Shown: piece by piece, positions 63,556 through 64,000 of the stretch | Layout: the number at the start of each line of letters is the position of its first letter | How positions within the stretch are numbered: the stretch's first letter is position 1 | Assembly: GCF_034661295.1 (NCBI RefSeq) | Contig: NZ_CP141062.1 | Coordinates: 2,418,001 to 2,482,000 of the forward strand | Reading direction: 5' to 3' | DNA from: Faecalibacter sp. LW9 | Lineage (GTDB): Bacteria > Bacteroidota > Bacteroidia > Flavobacteriales > Weeksellaceae | Length of the DNA stretch: 64,000 bases | The notes under the pieces: generated by a model | The model's database searches: none | Seen by the model: only the letters and a program-made list of their open reading frames with translations | Told to the model about the DNA's origin: nothing | Made by a program: the position numbers and the translations under genes

Positions 63556-64000
63556 ATGATGAAATTAAATGTTAAAAATGAATCGTCTAAATTAAAATCA
63601 GTTGTTCTTGGTCGAGCAGAATCGAATGGTCCGGTACCAACTTTAGAGGAAACATTTGATGCGAAATCCTATGAATCAGTATTGAATAATGATTTTCCGA
63701 AGGATGAAGATTTAATTCGCGAAATGGCTGAATTTGAACAGGTACTTAAAAAATACGATGTTGAAGTATTACGTCCAAGTTTAATTGAAAATTGCAATCA
63801 AGTTTTTTCACGAGATGTGGGATTTGTTATTGATGATGAATTTTTTGTCTCGAATATTATTCCGGATCGTGAGCGTGAAGTAGCAGCCTATCAACATATC
63901 AAAGAGAAATTTGCAGGCAATAAAATCACATATTTACCAGAACACATTTATGTTGAAGGGGGCGATGTTATTCTTTATAATGATTATATCTTTGTAGGAA
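63556..64000 (+). CDS. Amidinotransferase/DDAH-family enzyme, N-terminal part
   Basis: This open frame begins with two ATG codons (63556 and 63559) and runs off the window end, giving the first 148 residues. It belongs to the guanidino-group-modifying superfamily (amidinotransferase, arginine deiminase, dimethylarginine dimethylaminohydrolase). The start LKSVVLGRAESNGPVPTLEE, the FSRDVGFVIDDEFFVSN segment with its Asp, and EHIYVEGGDVILYNDYI (Glu-Gly-Gly-Asp) are family marks. The catalytic His and Cys would lie beyond the window. The reaction cannot be fixed from this part. Confidence 0.85.
   Translation, partial: MMKLNVKNESSKLKSVVLGRAESNGPVPTLEETFDAKSYESVLNNDFPKDEDLIREMAEFEQVLKKYDVEVLRPSLIENCNQVFSRDVGFVIDDEFFVSNIIPDREREVAAYQHIKEKFAGNKITYLPEHIYVEGGDVILYNDYIFVG

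Overview
The window comes from a low-GC (roughly one third G+C) member of the Bacteroidota, most likely class Flavobacteriia and plausibly the Weeksellaceae (Empedobacter-like). That is inferred from the gene families: an S46 dipeptidyl peptidase, a type IX secretion C-terminal tail, DUF3810, DUF1573, LIC_10190-like and WG-repeat proteins, a MetH split into two genes, and many lipoproteins. Several promoters also fit the Bacteroidota form, TTG then 17-23 bases then TAnnTTTG. Genes lie on both strands in short units, and most units end at clear rho-independent terminators, many shared by converging genes. I see no rRNA, tRNA, prophage or CRISPR array.

Layout. 0-10 kb: PAP2 phosphatase end, AI-2E-type permease, DPP11-like peptidase, two lipoproteins, lipB, a sugar MFS transporter and a broken secreted-protein gene. 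9.5-17.8 kb is a methionine and one-carbon block: metF, a repeat-rich spacer, the two-gene metH behind a SAM-I riboswitch, and on the other strand a second SAM-I riboswitch with a built-in terminator before a cystathionine gamma-synthase-like gene and homoserine dehydrogenase. 17.8-21 kb: thioredoxin and TonB-dependent receptor genes divergent from a DtxR/MntR-type regulator, with a DtxR-like palindrome before the receptor. 21-31 kb: DUF1573 protein, polytopic membrane protein, valS, lipoprotein, pirin, esterase, a broken TMEM175-like channel gene, a repeat patch, a LysE-type exporter and a badly decayed lipoprotein gene. 31-42 kb: TerB-like protein, aldehyde dehydrogenase, Rrf2 regulator, two endonuclease I paralogues, tilS, a DsbD-like protein, a BASS-type transporter and a DUF3810 protein. 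42.3-43.6 kb: one complete IS3-family element. 43.6-64 kb: secreted, WG-repeat and GNAT proteins, a LEA-like lipoprotein, prmC, uvrA, a TlpA-like thioredoxin, a PAS-LuxR regulator, recG, a secreted catalase with an ankyrin partner, an Nramp-UspA fusion, relA/spoT, an amidohydrolase and the start of an amidinotransferase-like gene.

The most notable pattern is gene decay by base substitution. Five genes (about 8.2-9.5, 13.6-14.6, 28.9-29.5, 30.8-31.2 and 62.1-62.35 kb) carry in-frame stop codons while their reading frames are otherwise intact; one has four stops and one has also lost its start codon. One of them is the homocysteine-binding half of MetH, which still sits behind an intact riboswitch. 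Other points of interest are a Zur-like palindrome on the promoter of the Nramp-UspA fusion, palindromic intergenic repeats with compensatory changes between metF and metH beside an eight-copy heptamer array, and an IS3 insertion that supplies the stop codon of the DUF3810 gene. I did not find a clearly new multi-gene system.
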